From Ornithodoros turicata (lineage: Eukaryota; Arthropoda; Arachnida; Ixodida; Argasidae): 64,000 nt of DNA. The translations under genes were made by a program, and so were the position numbers. How positions within the stretch are numbered: the first letter of the stretch is position 1; the number at the start of each line of letters is the position of its first letter. This document shows positions 11,548-23,818 of this stretch, in pieces. The stretch spans positions 32,595,482 through 32,659,481 of the forward strand of contig NC_088205.1 of the NCBI RefSeq assembly GCF_037126465.1. The letters run 5' to 3'. A model generated the notes under the pieces. The model saw only the letters and a list, made by a program, of their open reading frames with translations, did not search any database and had not been told where the DNA came from.

Positions 11548-11823
11548 CTAATGCGGGTATATAACATTCCCTATATGGGAAACACTCGATGTCATGTCAA
11601 TGTTTCCATATATATCCTGTATGTGTATACACGAGGCTTTGGACAGTCGGAAGAAGGAAACAAACTGCTCTTCCGACAACGACGTGAAGACATCCTTGTG
11701 AGCACGAAATGTCCTCGTTGACTGCACTGAAGTGGCTACTTGGTCTTCTAGAAACCCGTACACAAGCGCCATTTTCAACGACGAACATCGCAGCGTTTTG
11801 CGTCGGCTGACCTCCTCGCCCAA
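11548..11823 (-). pseudogene. Possible PIF/Harbinger transposase N-terminal fragment
   Basis: The - strand frame contains FRAHKDVFTSLSEEQFVSFF followed by RLSKASCIHIQDI. This resembles the N-terminal part of PIF/Harbinger nucleases, where a short Leu-Ser-Glu/Asp-Glu-Phe segment precedes an FRLSK-type motif. The DDE catalytic residues are not seen downstream, so at most this is a first exon or a fragment. The call rests on one short motif and could be wrong. Confidence 0.35.
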
Positions 11824-11829
11824 TGGCTA

Positions 11830-13428
11830 CGAACGCCACACACCCGGCGATGGTGGCAGGCTGCGAGTAAGGTCACTTCTTCCTTCTCACGACGAAGCGG
11901 GTCACGTGCAGCACGCGTTACTATGGAGACGACGCTGCGCTACGCACCGACAAGTGGCCAGTAATCCGCCCTGGTCTCTCCCTCGTCTAGCAACACACTC
12001 TCTTCAGAGCAGAGTAGAGTAAAGTTGTCACTCCCTGGCTACTCTGGCTAATTTTCGCCGCAGAGTTATGACGTCATTTCCGCTAATCTGGCTACTCTGG
12101 CTATTTTTCACCGGCTGAGAGTAACTCGGAGTTGCCAGAGTTGAATAAGAAAACGCACCCATGGTGAGCATAGAAGAAGGGTGCGTCCGAATAGTGATGC
12201 GTCGCGCATGCCGTCATAGTGTGCGTCACATGTGCGCCTTCGAGCTAAAGTATTCGAACGAACACCGAGCACCGCTACGCGCGCCATCTGGCGCTGATCG
12301 TCTGCAACGTATATTTAATAAAAAAAGTCTCCAGAGGGCGCATAGTATGAGGGACAGGAAAATCAGCCGTAATAGCAGCGACGACAATAATTTCTCGGAA
12401 TTCAGCATGGACACCAAGGCAGTTCATGTGCATGCGCACAGAGAGTGAGGTAGCTTGAAGGTGTCTAGAAGTCTTACACGACAACTGACGGAAGGACGAA
12501 AAATAAGCACAGCATAGTACAAAACGCTCTCAAAAGGAGCACCCTGGAAGAGAAAAGATGACGAGAACTCTGCTGCTAACAACAGTAACGTGATACAGTA
12601 CCTGAATCGGCTTGCTGCGCATTTATCCTGCCCAAAGCACACTGTAATCGTCAATGACGACCATTATGCAACGTCGTGAGCAACGGTTATGTTCTGACAA
12701 CTTATCCAAGGCTGAAAGCGACAATCCCGCACGGGGAGCATTTGTGTGTAGTTTTATTATTCCATTCGCAAATAAATCATAAAACAGCTGAAAAAGCTCA
12801 GTCTGCTTTCGTATTTCGTTTAACACTTCTACTTCAATATGTGTTGGGGACTGGCAGCGACGGCGGCTTGCGGGTTGCTCATGACTGAGCACCTCATGTT
12901 CTGGGTCTTCCCCACGATTTTCCACATCTTCCAACCGATCTTTTGGCGTTTCTCATTCCCGTGCAGGGGTGCGAAAGCTCGTGTCGCTTTAACGAGACCG
13001 AAAAGTGAATATAAATCTATCGAAACTTTATGTTCAGCGAAAAGCTTGAACCTTCTAAAGTTCAAATGTCAAAGAACTCCGCTGAAACCGCAGTAGTTTT
13101 TCTTCCATCGAATTTTCGATGGTTGCATGTCCAGGAACCTAGTACGAAACCGACAGTCTGTCAACAATTGCATCACACCGCGCCATCTGCCGAGGACACA
13201 TGTAATACGCGCGCTTCCGCTCGCTAATCCGGCGATAACGAAAGTGGCATTGGGCATCTGTGACCACTTTCTACGTCGAGGATGTCGAACCTCCCGAACC
13301 TGACTGCGCTAGAACTTCGCATTCTAGAACTATCGCTAGCACAGAACTTCAGTTCGTACGATAACATGCCGGGAAGTGTGTCCGTCGCAGCAGAAGATTC
13401 CCCGTCCACAGATTTACCGGAGTCACCG
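11830..13428. other. Unassigned interval with a TCTGGCTA cluster
   Basis: About 1.6 kb without a convincing gene. Near 12030-12140, CTGGCTACTCTGGCTA occurs, is repeated about 50 bp later, and is followed by a reverse-oriented echo (GAGTAACTCGGAGTTGCCAGAG). Similar TGGCTAC motifs recur at 44707-44785. The open frames (95-103 codons) have no recognisable domains. Confidence 0.35.
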
Positions 13429-13462
13429 CGCCGTCCTCACCAGTATACTGGTGAGGACGGCG
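13429..13462. repeat. Perfect 34-bp palindrome
   Basis: CGCCGTCCTCACCAGTA is followed directly by its exact reverse complement TACTGGTGAGGACGGCG, with no loop. Perfect zero-loop palindromes of this length are rare by chance. It may be a foldback scar or a transposon excision product. Confidence 0.85.
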
Positions 13463-13469
13463 TGAGGAG

Positions 13470-16400
13470 CTGACCGTGCCGGGAACACTTAAATTTACAT
13501 GTATCAAGCAGAAGCACTTGTGTAAGCCGAAACAAGCACTGTTTTTCGTCGTGCAGGTGTTCATGTGGGAAATGCAAGCCGATGGATACTGCGGACAATC
13601 CATCGCATCACAAACAACGAATATTTCGAAATACTGTGCCTTGACACCGAAGTCCTAGCTGCAAGTGTCTTTTACATACATCCGACAAACCGAAAAGTAT
13701 GACAACATACGCGGCAGCGCCGTGTAGTCTCTACGCGCTACTTGAACGAAAAACTGAACGCAAAATGCTTATTTCTGCAGGAAATTTCGTTATATCGCCT
13801 ATCGCAATTCACAAGATGGATATGAGGTGCTCTGAAAAAGCACCATAGGAAGATTCTTCCTGCCTGCGCCTTGCATGCTATTAGGGATGCAGACTTGTAG
13901 AAATATTGATGCCAGCAAATTTTCATTTCTTGCTTGCTGCAAGCTTTTCTCGTTGCTTTTCCGTTTCAGTCACAGAATATTATAATTATTAGTTTGGATT
14001 ATTATTATTATCTGGACGGTTAAGCAACCTGGGGGCATATCTGTATTCGTAGATTATACTCGTGTCTTGTACATATAGGGAGTAAATAAGATCAGTGTAG
14101 TTCAGCTAAACTGTGTTCATCACCTTTCAATACTTGATATTGACCAGGTTTCCAAATGCCAATTAATGTTTGAACCGAGATTGGGATTTAGCACTTAACT
14201 CTGTTTCGCTAAAAGGAGCACTTGTAACTGATTCATTATCATGTCACCAACTAACATTTGTAAAGAAAGACTTGAGCGTTGACTTCAAATATTCGCAACC
14301 CTTGATCTCGGTTCACAGTTAACCATGCAGCATTGGAGTGGACAATAGTACTCCAAAATGACTAAACAATTTATTACGCAGTAACAGGCACTCTCTGTCT
14401 TTGCAATTCTATTTAACATGAAATATATTGACACTTTTCCACACACAGTGAAGCCACTCAATAACCAAACTAGCCCGAAAAGACTCTGTGAACGGGAATG
14501 ACTGTACCCATGTACTCTATGTACCCATGTACCCGTAAGTTATCCGTTACTGAGATTGAGATGTACTTTTGTAAAGTAATTTTGACAGCCTTGCAAATCG
14601 AAACTGGCTTCAGTGTACACAACAGACACGCCAGAACATTTATTTGAAATATAATAGAAGAGCAGAAGCGACATTTTGTCACAACTCAAACTATATTTTT
14701 CTTTTTTATTGACCACGGATTTAGGAGACAGAGTAGGACTCTCTGCCCTCTGATGTTTTAACGTATTTCATAGAGTTGTAAAACCTGGAACAAAATAAAC
14801 AAGAGAAATATAAACATGCACAATGTAAAACCCTGAGACTAGGGAACACGAAGGGACAGACACAACACGAAGTCTCAAGTATAAACAGTTTTGTCTTTCC
14901 CTTTTGAGTTTAACAAGCAAGTTATGTTTTACTATTTGTGTGCTTTTGTACGTATTCTCTGTTGATGAAAAGAATACAGGAATAATAATGCAGCACAAAG
15001 ATCCAACAGTGACCTGTCATCTTGATGAATATGATAACTTTTCTCATGATAGCACATCTCATGATGATGAGTAGAGATGATAACTCTTCATGTGTGCTAA
15101 TTGTGACAAAAGAAATATACAATGAAAGTTGTACAAAAACAGCAAATCTCTGTCCACTAAAATTTTAGATATGTGGATGTTACCAGCCGCATCATGTAGT
15201 TTCCGTCCAAAAGTAGGGCTACCCAACACTTTTCACTTGCGGCAGACTTTTCACAGCGTGCAGAGGAAAACTCTTTGAAGTTATGATCTGCGGCAACAAA
15301 GAGGTTTGGCATGTTGACAAGGACGGTATAGCACATCAACACAGATGAGGGGCAACACAGTAGACAGCATGATGGCTGCAAACTTGCAATTAAAGATTTA
15401 TTCAACAGAACAAGAAACGGGAAGCATGAGTAGAAAAAGGCAGTGCCCATGCAGCGCGTGGAGAACCACGTTAATCTCTGAGAAGGTAGAGTCGGGAGAG
15501 CAATAAAGAGAAATGACTGTTATGTCTGAAATATGGGACTCTGCAAAGTTAGGACCAATATGATGTGGTAGCCTTGCATGGCTCACTGTAGCTGCGACAC
15601 ACTTTGAACAATTCCAGTAGTGGGGCTTCAAAGACAATGAACTTTCGCTGTTTCACTTGGCATTCAGGTGTAGAGGATGTATCTCTAGAAAATTAATTCG
15701 TGTTCGTTAGTCATAACTATACCTCAACAGGGAGTATTCCTGTACCCCTCAAAGAAGCTGGTAGTTCTCATCGGTTTCTTCTCCCACTGTTGACGTCATA
15801 GTAATGTTCTGCACCTGTCCAAAGATTCCAAAATGTCACAAAGTCTGCAACGTGTAACAAATCTAGTGGTTCCACCTGTGGACGTGGCAGAATCTGTGGA
15901 GTTGGGATTGATGTATTCACTGGTCCACGTCATGTCCTTTCAAGTGTCTTTGTGTCGTCAGCATGTGAGGAATGCAAAAAAATTAACATCTGGACACAGT
16001 CTCACCCCTATTCTACCTCTTGAGCAATCATACAGCTGCAGCTGGTAGAAGCAAGAAGGGATGACGAAGCCACAGCCAGGAAAGCTGTCACCCCTCGCCA
16101 ATATGGATCATCATTTGGATCATCAATATGGATCAGCTATTTCTGTCATGATAACTTGAGTGCATGGATCACAAAAAAAAAAAAGAGTAATAAGAGAGAA
16201 ATGCAGAGAATGTTGAGCATTAGTCCTCTATACATTTCTTACATGCAGACTTCATAGTGGTGGTAGAGGACAGTGCTACAGTATGCATGGTCGAGCTCGA
16301 GTATAGTTGTTGTTTCCTGCAAAGTAGGGAAGCTCATGATTGCAAAATATCTCTGGTTCTCAATTCTTGTAGTGCAGATCTAGACAATAGTCTTTTTTTC

Positions 16401-16657
16401 TGTGTACTTCACAAACAGTGTCCGTCGACGTGGACAATGTGCCGACAGCATCAGTGTTATCCGATGCAGTGACTTCCATGCACAAGTCTATGAAATAGCA
16501 GTCGACTTGAAACAGTTTTAAAACTATTTCAAAAGAGAAACTTTCAAAATATGATCAAATGATGAGATCTCTACATACTACGAAGCAATCTGGCGCCACT
16601 TCAACAGTGGAATGTCCCTAAAATGAAATTTGTTGACAATGTCCAGTAAGGGAAAAG
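13470..16657. other. Unassigned 3.2 kb interval
   Basis: AT-rich sequence with many short frames and no recognised domain. On the - strand, GTTGAATAAATCTTTAATTG near 15383-15402 resembles a polyadenylation context, so a - strand 3' UTR is possible, but no coding exon could be tied to it. No transposon ends were found. Confidence 0.35.
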
Positions 16658-17736
16658 TAGGATAACATAAGTTAAATTTAATACCTTTCTATCCATATAT
16701 CTTCTATCTATACCTTTAGAGGTATAGATCGCCTGCTCAATAAGTTAGCCCTTCTTAGGTATTATTTTATACCTCGGTTACAGGTATAAAAAATAGTCCT
16801 CAACAAAGGGCTATATGCCATACCTTTAGGGGTATAGCTCTATACCCCTGTGAAGGTCTGCACGAGTACCATCATGGTGTTACATCACACCTAGGCATAG
16901 GTATTTTTAGAGGAGGGAACTAGAAAAATCACCTTTGGAAGAAAGAAAAGTTTTTGACATACACACACACGTACTACAAACACACGCAAACGCATATGGT
17001 TGTGAAGTAGGACGAAAACCTCGTGCACATTACTCCGCATCTAAAAAAAATAAATGTGGAGTTGAAATCTAACGAAAATTTTCAAGGAGCAAGATCGCTC
17101 TGCGCAGTCCTCAAGTGTGTATCACGATGTATCGCCAGATAGACATTTACAGAACAACATATACTGATATACTGGTGGCGACTTGACAAACTGTGGAGCA
17201 GCTTTCGTCTCGTACGCAACCCTAAGGGTGAGGACATCTAGATTCAACATTCCAGCAATGAGGATTTTATGCAGCCATAACCTAACCACGTGGATTTAGA
17301 TAGTACTGTACTGATGTGAGTGTTTCTTAGTTAAATATCCGTTTAATTTAGCTGATATTGTCTCAAGAAAAAATAATGATGATGTGATACAGGACGTTGC
17401 GGAAGTAAAGGTATAAAAAACCATACAGGTATAAAGAAACAGAAGGTATAAGCAGCCTCATCGTATCCGTGAAAGGCATAGCCTGGTGATCTATTGCTGG
17501 TACTGGATATGAACGCATGGTGATGAGGTATAAATATGGTACGTTAGCCCTCCTTTATACCTCTTTCATACCCTTGAGAAGGGTTGGAGGTACGTATAAA
17601 TAAGAAATTTGTACCTCTTCTATACCCTCCAAAGGTATATATCTGAAGCAGAAGGTATAAAAGAGGTATAAGAGCACATTATTATACCTTATTAATACCT
17701 TTTTTTCTAACAGTTATAGGATAACATAAGTTAAAT
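16658..17736. mobile_element. GGTATA-motif block flanked by 20-bp direct repeats
   Basis: TAGGATAACATAAGTTAAAT occurs at 16658-16677 and again at 17717-17736. Between them, GGTATA, TATACC and AGGTATAAA motifs are dense at both ends (16680-16860 and 17405-17700) and sparse in the middle. The right inner edge, read in reverse, is ACTGTTAGAAAAAAAGGTAT, similar in style to a CACTA-type end. The left edge has no matching complement. It may be a partly rearranged DNA transposon; the 20-bp repeat could be a long target duplication or a recombination product. Confidence 0.5.
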
Positions 17737-17739
17737 GGA

Positions 17740-19584
17740 ATACGTCATCGCCATATTATAATTTATACATGTGTGACACCTGTACATACCTTAGACGTCG
17801 TGTTGAGCTCGTCACCTCGGTAAAGCAGAATAACTGGTGACTGAACGGCAGTTTGCTTCGTACGTTTTCGCACTTCGCCTGCTGCGGCATCTTCGTAGTC
17901 ATCGGCAGCAAAATGAGCTCAGCAGACACGACACGACTGTTGTACCTAATTGCCGAGTGCTTCGAACCACATCGGTTTTCGCGCACTGTCCTGTGGAATC
18001 TCGTTGTAGAAAGTGCCAGTCGTCGAAGATGAACAATTTTTGTATCTCTGGACATCACAGCGTACACCAGGCATAGGTATTTCGAATACGTGACACAGCA
18101 GCGACAGACAAGTCACTGACTTTCACTTTCTGCTTCGCGTGACCAAAGTCACCACCCACGGCTTAGGCAATAAACGCGATAACAGAGATGACCATGCAGA
18201 CGGCGCGGCGGATAATAGCTCGTAGCGGCGAAGTAGCTGAATGCTTTATTAATGTCGAAACTATAGAAGTGAACGTCATTTTTCAAATGACGTTTAGCTG
18301 TAACGTAAATGTGCGTCAACTTTCTTCTCTACAAAACTAACTCTCACGTGGTACGGGTTGACCAATCCCTGGACGCCTGGAATCTTTTTTGCCGTTCGTT
18401 GGCAGCATCGTCCATGTTCCGGCAACCTTCAAGATATTTATAGGTAAAAAATATGCCGAATTGTGAGGTAATGATTTCTGTATGCTATCAAACAATGATA
18501 ATGTGCAGAATAGTGGGCAAGAATATGGGGGTTATTTTTCACTTTACAGTACCTTTAAAATTAACCAAAGAGCGAAGGATACAATATTTAGTGCTAATAT
18601 ATATCTAATGGAGAGTCTAAATTCACAGTGTAATTGTTCCGCTCTGTTTCGCCTTCCCGGTACGTCCATTAACCTTGGTCTGTCTCCATTTGTTCAAACA
18701 AAATAGCTCCCAGCCGCCGAAAACTGTCGTCAGCTAAACTCTTCGACGAACGCGCCCTCTTCCGAAACGCGGCGGCAGCGGGAAACGCGAAGCGCACTCG
18801 GCGAAGCCTGCATCGGAGGGGACTTCCCAGAGTGCGCCTTCTGTGACGCACATGTGCGCCAGTGGAGAATTCGGAATATGCACCATTATGGCGGCACTTC
18901 CGGTGTGCGGCATGCGGTGGCGCATCTCGGACTATTCGGACGCACCCGAAGTCTCGCGCTTCTCGTTCAACGCACAAATAATATGAAATTGTGTTCACGG
19001 ATTGTTTATTCACGGATATTTTGCTGACGACCTACACGCAATTAGAATCAGTGGGCAGAATTAGTCGCGATATTAAATTCCTATCGGAGGAGCTGTCAGG
19101 ACAGTTCAATCCCAAAATTCGCGGTCACCCTCCCGCCGGCGCACTCCGTCACTATACTCAGCCGCTATGCGGGAAGCGGCCTTACAGAATGTGAATTCAA
19201 TAGGAGACAGCGTTTATGCCAATTAACAGCAAAACAGAATATAATTTTTAAGATGTCATCGTCTAATAGAGAAGAACACCATGTAAAAAAACACTGGAGA
19301 CATGCAAGCATGATCATTTTTATATCAAATGATATTAAGCGCCGAAGTTGACGGAATTCGCCACTTGGCCATTTCGAGCGCCGTTTTGGAAGCGATTTTG
19401 TCAAACGCGACCACTCAGGGTGCAACAGGGGAACAAGATACGGGGTTCAAACCCCGTGATCTTACTTTCACATATACATACTACAAAATCAGCTTAGGAC
19501 GCTTTTTGCTTACCGAGTGTCGTTTTGGAAGCAGTCTCCGCAAACGCGATATCTCCATGTACGCCCTGGCACCAGGACTGGAGG
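17740..19584. other. Unassigned 1.8 kb interval
   Basis: No exon, repeat or element end is recognisable. The longest frame (18669-19013, -, 114 codons) is Arg-rich in a G+C-rich patch that is open in more than one frame, so I do not call it a gene. Confidence 0.3.
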
Positions 19585-21140
19585 GGCTTCGCACGTTTTA
19601 AAGGGCTCGATCTGCTGCCGATCATTGCGGTAGCCTCTGTTACAATCCCAGTACAAGCCGTTGATAGTATGTTTTTGGCACCATGATACCTATAATTTGA
19701 GTCATTGTAAAGGGCCCTGCTGCCGCCTTTTCCAAATTTTGCGGTGGTTTCCGATGCAATCACAGGAGAGGGACATAACATAAGACGTCGTGTCTTTATA
19801 TGTGTGTAAAATGCCTGCCACTATGATTAAAAAGGTTTTTGTCTGTTTTAAAGGGCTCTGCTGTAGCCTTTTATGGAGTTTGCGGCCGCATCCGTTATAA
19901 TTCCAGTAGAATGGCTTTGGAACTTTGATACAAGGGGTAATGACCGTTTTAAAGGGCTCTGCTACCGCATTTTTCATATTTTGCGGTAGTCTCTGTTACA
20001 ATCCCAGTAGAAGGGCATAGCACAAGCCATTGATGACATGTCATCAGCAGCATAATACAAGGGGTTTCGCCCGTTCTGGAGGGCTATGCTCCATCCTTTT
20101 CCGATATTTGCGGTCGCCTGTGTTATGATCTCGGTAGAATGACATAGTATAAGTTGTTGATAATATGTCTTTTGCAGCATGACACAAGGGGTTTTGCTCG
20201 TTTAACAGGGCTCTGCTGCCACGTTTTCCGAATTTGGGGATCGCCTGTGTTATAACTCCAGCAGAATAGCATTGCACAAGCCACAGATAACTTGCTTTCT
20301 TTCGCTCCATGATACAGTGAGTATCGCCCGTTTTAAACGGCCTTGCTGCCGCCGTATCCAAATTTTCCGGTCCTCTCTTGCGCAGTTCCGGTAGAAAGGC
20401 ATATAGCATAAGCCGTCATGAATATGCCTTTAGTACCGGGTTTCGTACGTTTTAAAGGACTCTGCTGCTGCCTTTTCCGAATTTTGTGGTCGCTTCTGTT
20501 GCGATCCCTGTAGAAGAGCGTCCGTTGATAATAACTAGAGCCTGAAGTTTTAGGGTTTAACCCGATTCTTCCCCGAATTTGCACCCCGAATTGAAGGCTG
20601 CCTCTTTAGGGTGAAACCCGATTTTTACCCGGCAAATTGCCCTCACTGAGAAATCCGTAAGAAAGCACACTTAGCTTGTTTGGCAGCAAATGCAGTTACA
20701 TCACAGTTTGTACCAAACCAGTACAGTTAGTTTGAGTAACTGAGCCCGATTTCTCCCCGAATTTAGCATACTGGAAGTTTTTCCACCCGAATTTGCATGA
20801 ATTTAGAGCACATGTTTATTTACCCGATTCTTACCCTCCGAATTTAGAAAAAAATATTTCCCGAAAACTTCAGGCTCTAATAATAACCCGTTGATAATAT
20901 CTGCTTGGAACCACGATTAAAGAGGTTTCACCCGTTCTAAAGGGCTCTGCTGCGGTCTTTTACGGATTTTGCGGTCGCCTCCGTTACAATCGCAGTGGGA
21001 AGGGCAATAGCAGAAGCCGTCTCGAATATGCCTTTGGCACCATGATACAAAGGGTTTTGCCGGTTTTAGAGGGCTCTGTCGGCGCCTTTTCCAAATTTTG
21101 CGGTCACCACTGTTAAAATCCCAGTACAAGGGCCAGTATT
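19585..21140. repeat. Tandem satellite, about 125-bp units
   Basis: About ten divergent units each carry CGTTTTAAAGGGCTCTGCTG, then a CCTTTTCCAAATTTTGCGG-like stretch, then a GTTACAATCCCAGTAGAAGG-like stretch. Unit starts by the GGGCTCTGCTG landmark are near 19601, 19713, 19855, 19955, 20081, 20207, 20339, 20457, 20942 and 21071. The spacing is about 100-142 bp; the long gap before 20942 is explained by a hAT MITE. Several - strand open frames across the array are the same repeat translated. Confidence 0.8.
20536..20879. mobile_element. hAT-like MITE, 344 bp, copy 1
   Basis: It starts TAGAGCCTGAAGTTTT and ends AAAACTTCAGGCTCTA. The 8-bp duplication ATAATAAC lies at 20528-20535 and 20880-20887. 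An 8-bp duplication and a TAGAG-type end are hallmarks of the hAT superfamily. The interior repeats ACCCGATT and CCCGAATTT. It is inserted in a satellite unit. Confidence 0.85.
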
Positions 21141-21285
21141 CGCTACGCAGAATACACCAGTGACTCATTGTGGTATATTCCTTGGTTGCTCCTGCCATCA
21201 TCGGGGTTGCAGAAAGGTTACTTCTTACTTTTGTCAAAGAAGTTGGCAAGTGATGCTATTTCTCAGGGATACTGTGGGTCATTTC

Positions 21286-21624
21286 TAGTGCCTGACTTTT
21301 TAGGGTTAAACCCGTATCCGCCTGATATTTACCCCCGAACGAAATCTGTAAAATTCGGGTTTAACCCGAATCTACCCGAAAACATCCGGGTCGCGTGGCA
21401 CACTCATAAGCGTGCATTAAAATAGTTTGATAACATTGCTAAACATTAGTTCCATGTTAAGGCAAATTTTTATTAAACGAAAAAAAATCACCCGAATTCC
21501 TGACGACAGAATATGCCGTAACGGGATTTAACCCGAATACACCCGAATTTTCAAATAAAAAATATCACCCGATATTTACCCCCCGAATTTGGCCAAAAAT
21601 AAAACCCGAAAAAGTCAGGCCCTA
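21286..21624. mobile_element. hAT-like MITE, 339 bp, copy 2
   Basis: It starts TAGTGCCTGACTTTTTAGGG and ends AAAAAGTCAGGCCCTA. The 8-bp duplication GTCATTTC lies at 21278-21285 and 21625-21632. Length, end sequence and internal ACCCGAA repeats match the copy at 20536, so the two are sister copies of one family. Confidence 0.88.
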
Positions 21625-21639
21625 GTCATTTCTTGCAGG

Positions 21640-22921
21640 TCAACGTGTAAGCGCATCATGGACTTCTTTATGCGTGCTGCACTTCGAGAAAAATTGGTTG
21701 ATTACCATGAACAGTGAAATTCAAACGGCTTCGGAACGGATATGTATTTTCATCTATGATGTCTTTTCCTTAGACTTTAGCACCAGTGCTCGTAGGTGTC
21801 TGTTGCCGTGTAAATGTTCGGACTGCCGGCGATTTGCCGTGCAAGTTCACTTTTGTGCCCCGTATCTTGGCAAGTTTTTTTCCTTGCCATATCGTCGCGG
21901 CTCCCTCATGCTGAATTCAAGCGGAAGGTATCAGCTTTTAGTCCGTTGCGCAACTCGTATCAGCAGCGAAGATGAACGACGATTTCTTCTTTGCCATTGT
22001 TGTTGCGGCTGGCACTATCATCAATGCGCATAAAAGCCAAGATGCGGTACCCGGGAGTGATAAGATGTCTGCGTGATTTCGAGTGGAGCGAACCATATCT
22101 ATATGGATACATATCTATGGGTATGCATTGGTGGCCAAGCTGTATCGGGAAATCTCATGAATACCAGGGGAGTTGTTGGAAAAATTCAGGGGGAGTGTAC
22201 ACCTCCCTGGGGGGTGGGGGTAATGACCCTGGAAAGGACCGCAATTATAGCAAAGTACCTTGTCATCGCCACAGCACTCGCAGACGCCAAATTGTCCATA
22301 TCTTTCATTTCATTTAGTAATAACTCTGGATATAAACGTGATATCGAAGATGTCATTACTTAATTACGTAGTCTGTATATCCATGCTTAAGCTATGAGTA
22401 CGAGGCCCATACCTGGTTCCCTTGCTAGAGCCTGCGAAGTAGCGTTTGGTCAAATCATTCATTTTGAAGTGACCACAGAACAAACAGGAGACAAGATCAC
22501 ACACCAGTCGCTCTGTTGTTGTTTGGTGTTTGTTCTTAGGTCGCTTGTGGATTTACACCAACCAGCCCAATCTATATTGCCACGAATCATCATCGCGAAA
22601 CTTCCAGGGCAGGCACGAAACGGTACATCTCATCCCGGCGCATGCTGAATTAGAAGCAAGAAGCTTCCAGACACATCGCCTGCTCTCTGGCAAACGCACG
22701 TGCTGTTTCTAGACTTTTCGGCGCGACGCTTAAATGCTTGTGCGCTCCAGGCTAAAGCATTCATTTCTTTGGACTCAGTTGTGTTCAGAGAGCTATCACT
22801 CTTGTGTTTTGCTACCAAGTAGTCTAATAAACCGTTCGCTGTTTATTCGACGACTCGCCGACCCATTTCGCTGCGTGACAATATACTTCAGACATATTGC
22901 CAAATCGTCGCTCAAGTGGCA
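21640..22921. other. Unassigned 1.3 kb interval
   Basis: Overlapping + strand frames of 80-119 codons (21674-22648) share no recognisable domain. I see no transposon ends. Confidence 0.3.
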
Positions 22922-22929
22922 CTCACTGG

Positions 22930-23810
22930 CAGAGTTGGGCATCCTCACGAGGGCGTGCGAGGGTGAGGGTTTCCTCACCCTCACCTCACGATCTTTGAGG
23001 TGAGGTGAGGGCCAATTTTTCTGGTGATGTCTGAGGCGAGGTGAGGTGAGGAAAATTTTCAAAACAGTTTTTGAGGTGAGGTGAGGTGAGGAAAAGTATG
23101 GGAAAATTTTTTAGGTGAGGCGAGGAAAAATTTACGAACGCACACTTTATGAAAACTTTTCCCGCGCGTACGCGGGATATCTTTCCGCCTTCTTCTCTCT
23201 TCTAGCTTCTGTCTCTCATCTGGGCGGGGACTGCCCTCCTTTCTCGCCGCTGATCTGACGCCCGACTTTGCGCGTCATTCGCATACCCGCAACTCAACCT
23301 CAATTTCTGCTCAACTTTTACGGGTATAACAATCGTTCCACGAAGCGTTTTCTGTGACTGACTAGGCCAAATCCTCCACCAAAAAGAAAAAAAAAGAGGA
23401 ACGTTACATTGACTAGGCAATTTCATGAGTTCAATTTCAAAAAATGTATTTCAATGGCAAATTGATGAAACTATTTGTATTTGGTGACAAACTAAATGTC
23501 CAGAAGAAAGTTGTTTACCCCATATTTTTCCGTTAAGACGTTTTCGTATAATGGTCGAATGACACGTTTCGTGCGGCACCCTGTATGCACTCACGCTTGA
23601 GGTATATGCATTTACATTGGTAGTCACTCAAAGCCAATGTGCATCGAATACACCATCTTCACATCGAATACACAAATAGCTTTAAAAATTGAGGTGAGGT
23701 GATGTGAGGAAAACTTCGAAAAAAAATTTAGGTGAGGTGAGGTGAGGAAAAATTTTCTCCCAGAAAATTGAGGTGAGGGCGAGGCTAGTGAGGACAAACG
23801 CCCACCTCTG
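22930..23810. mobile_element. hAT-like element with GAGGTGAGG iterons, 881 bp
   Basis: It starts CAGAGTTGGGCATCCTCAC and ends GAGGACAAACGCCCACCTCTG. The 8-bp duplication CTCACTGG lies at 22922-22929 and 23811-23818. CAGAGNTGGGC is a common hAT end. About 200 bp inside the left end and 120 bp inside the right end are packed with GAGGTGAGGTGAGGAAAA repeats, while the centre (23150-23680) is ordinary sequence. No transposase is encoded. Confidence 0.85.
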
Positions 23811-23818
23811 CTCACTGG

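Noticed and set aside
18669..19013. 114-codon - strand Arg-rich frame
   Set aside because: G+C-rich patch open in two frames, no domain.
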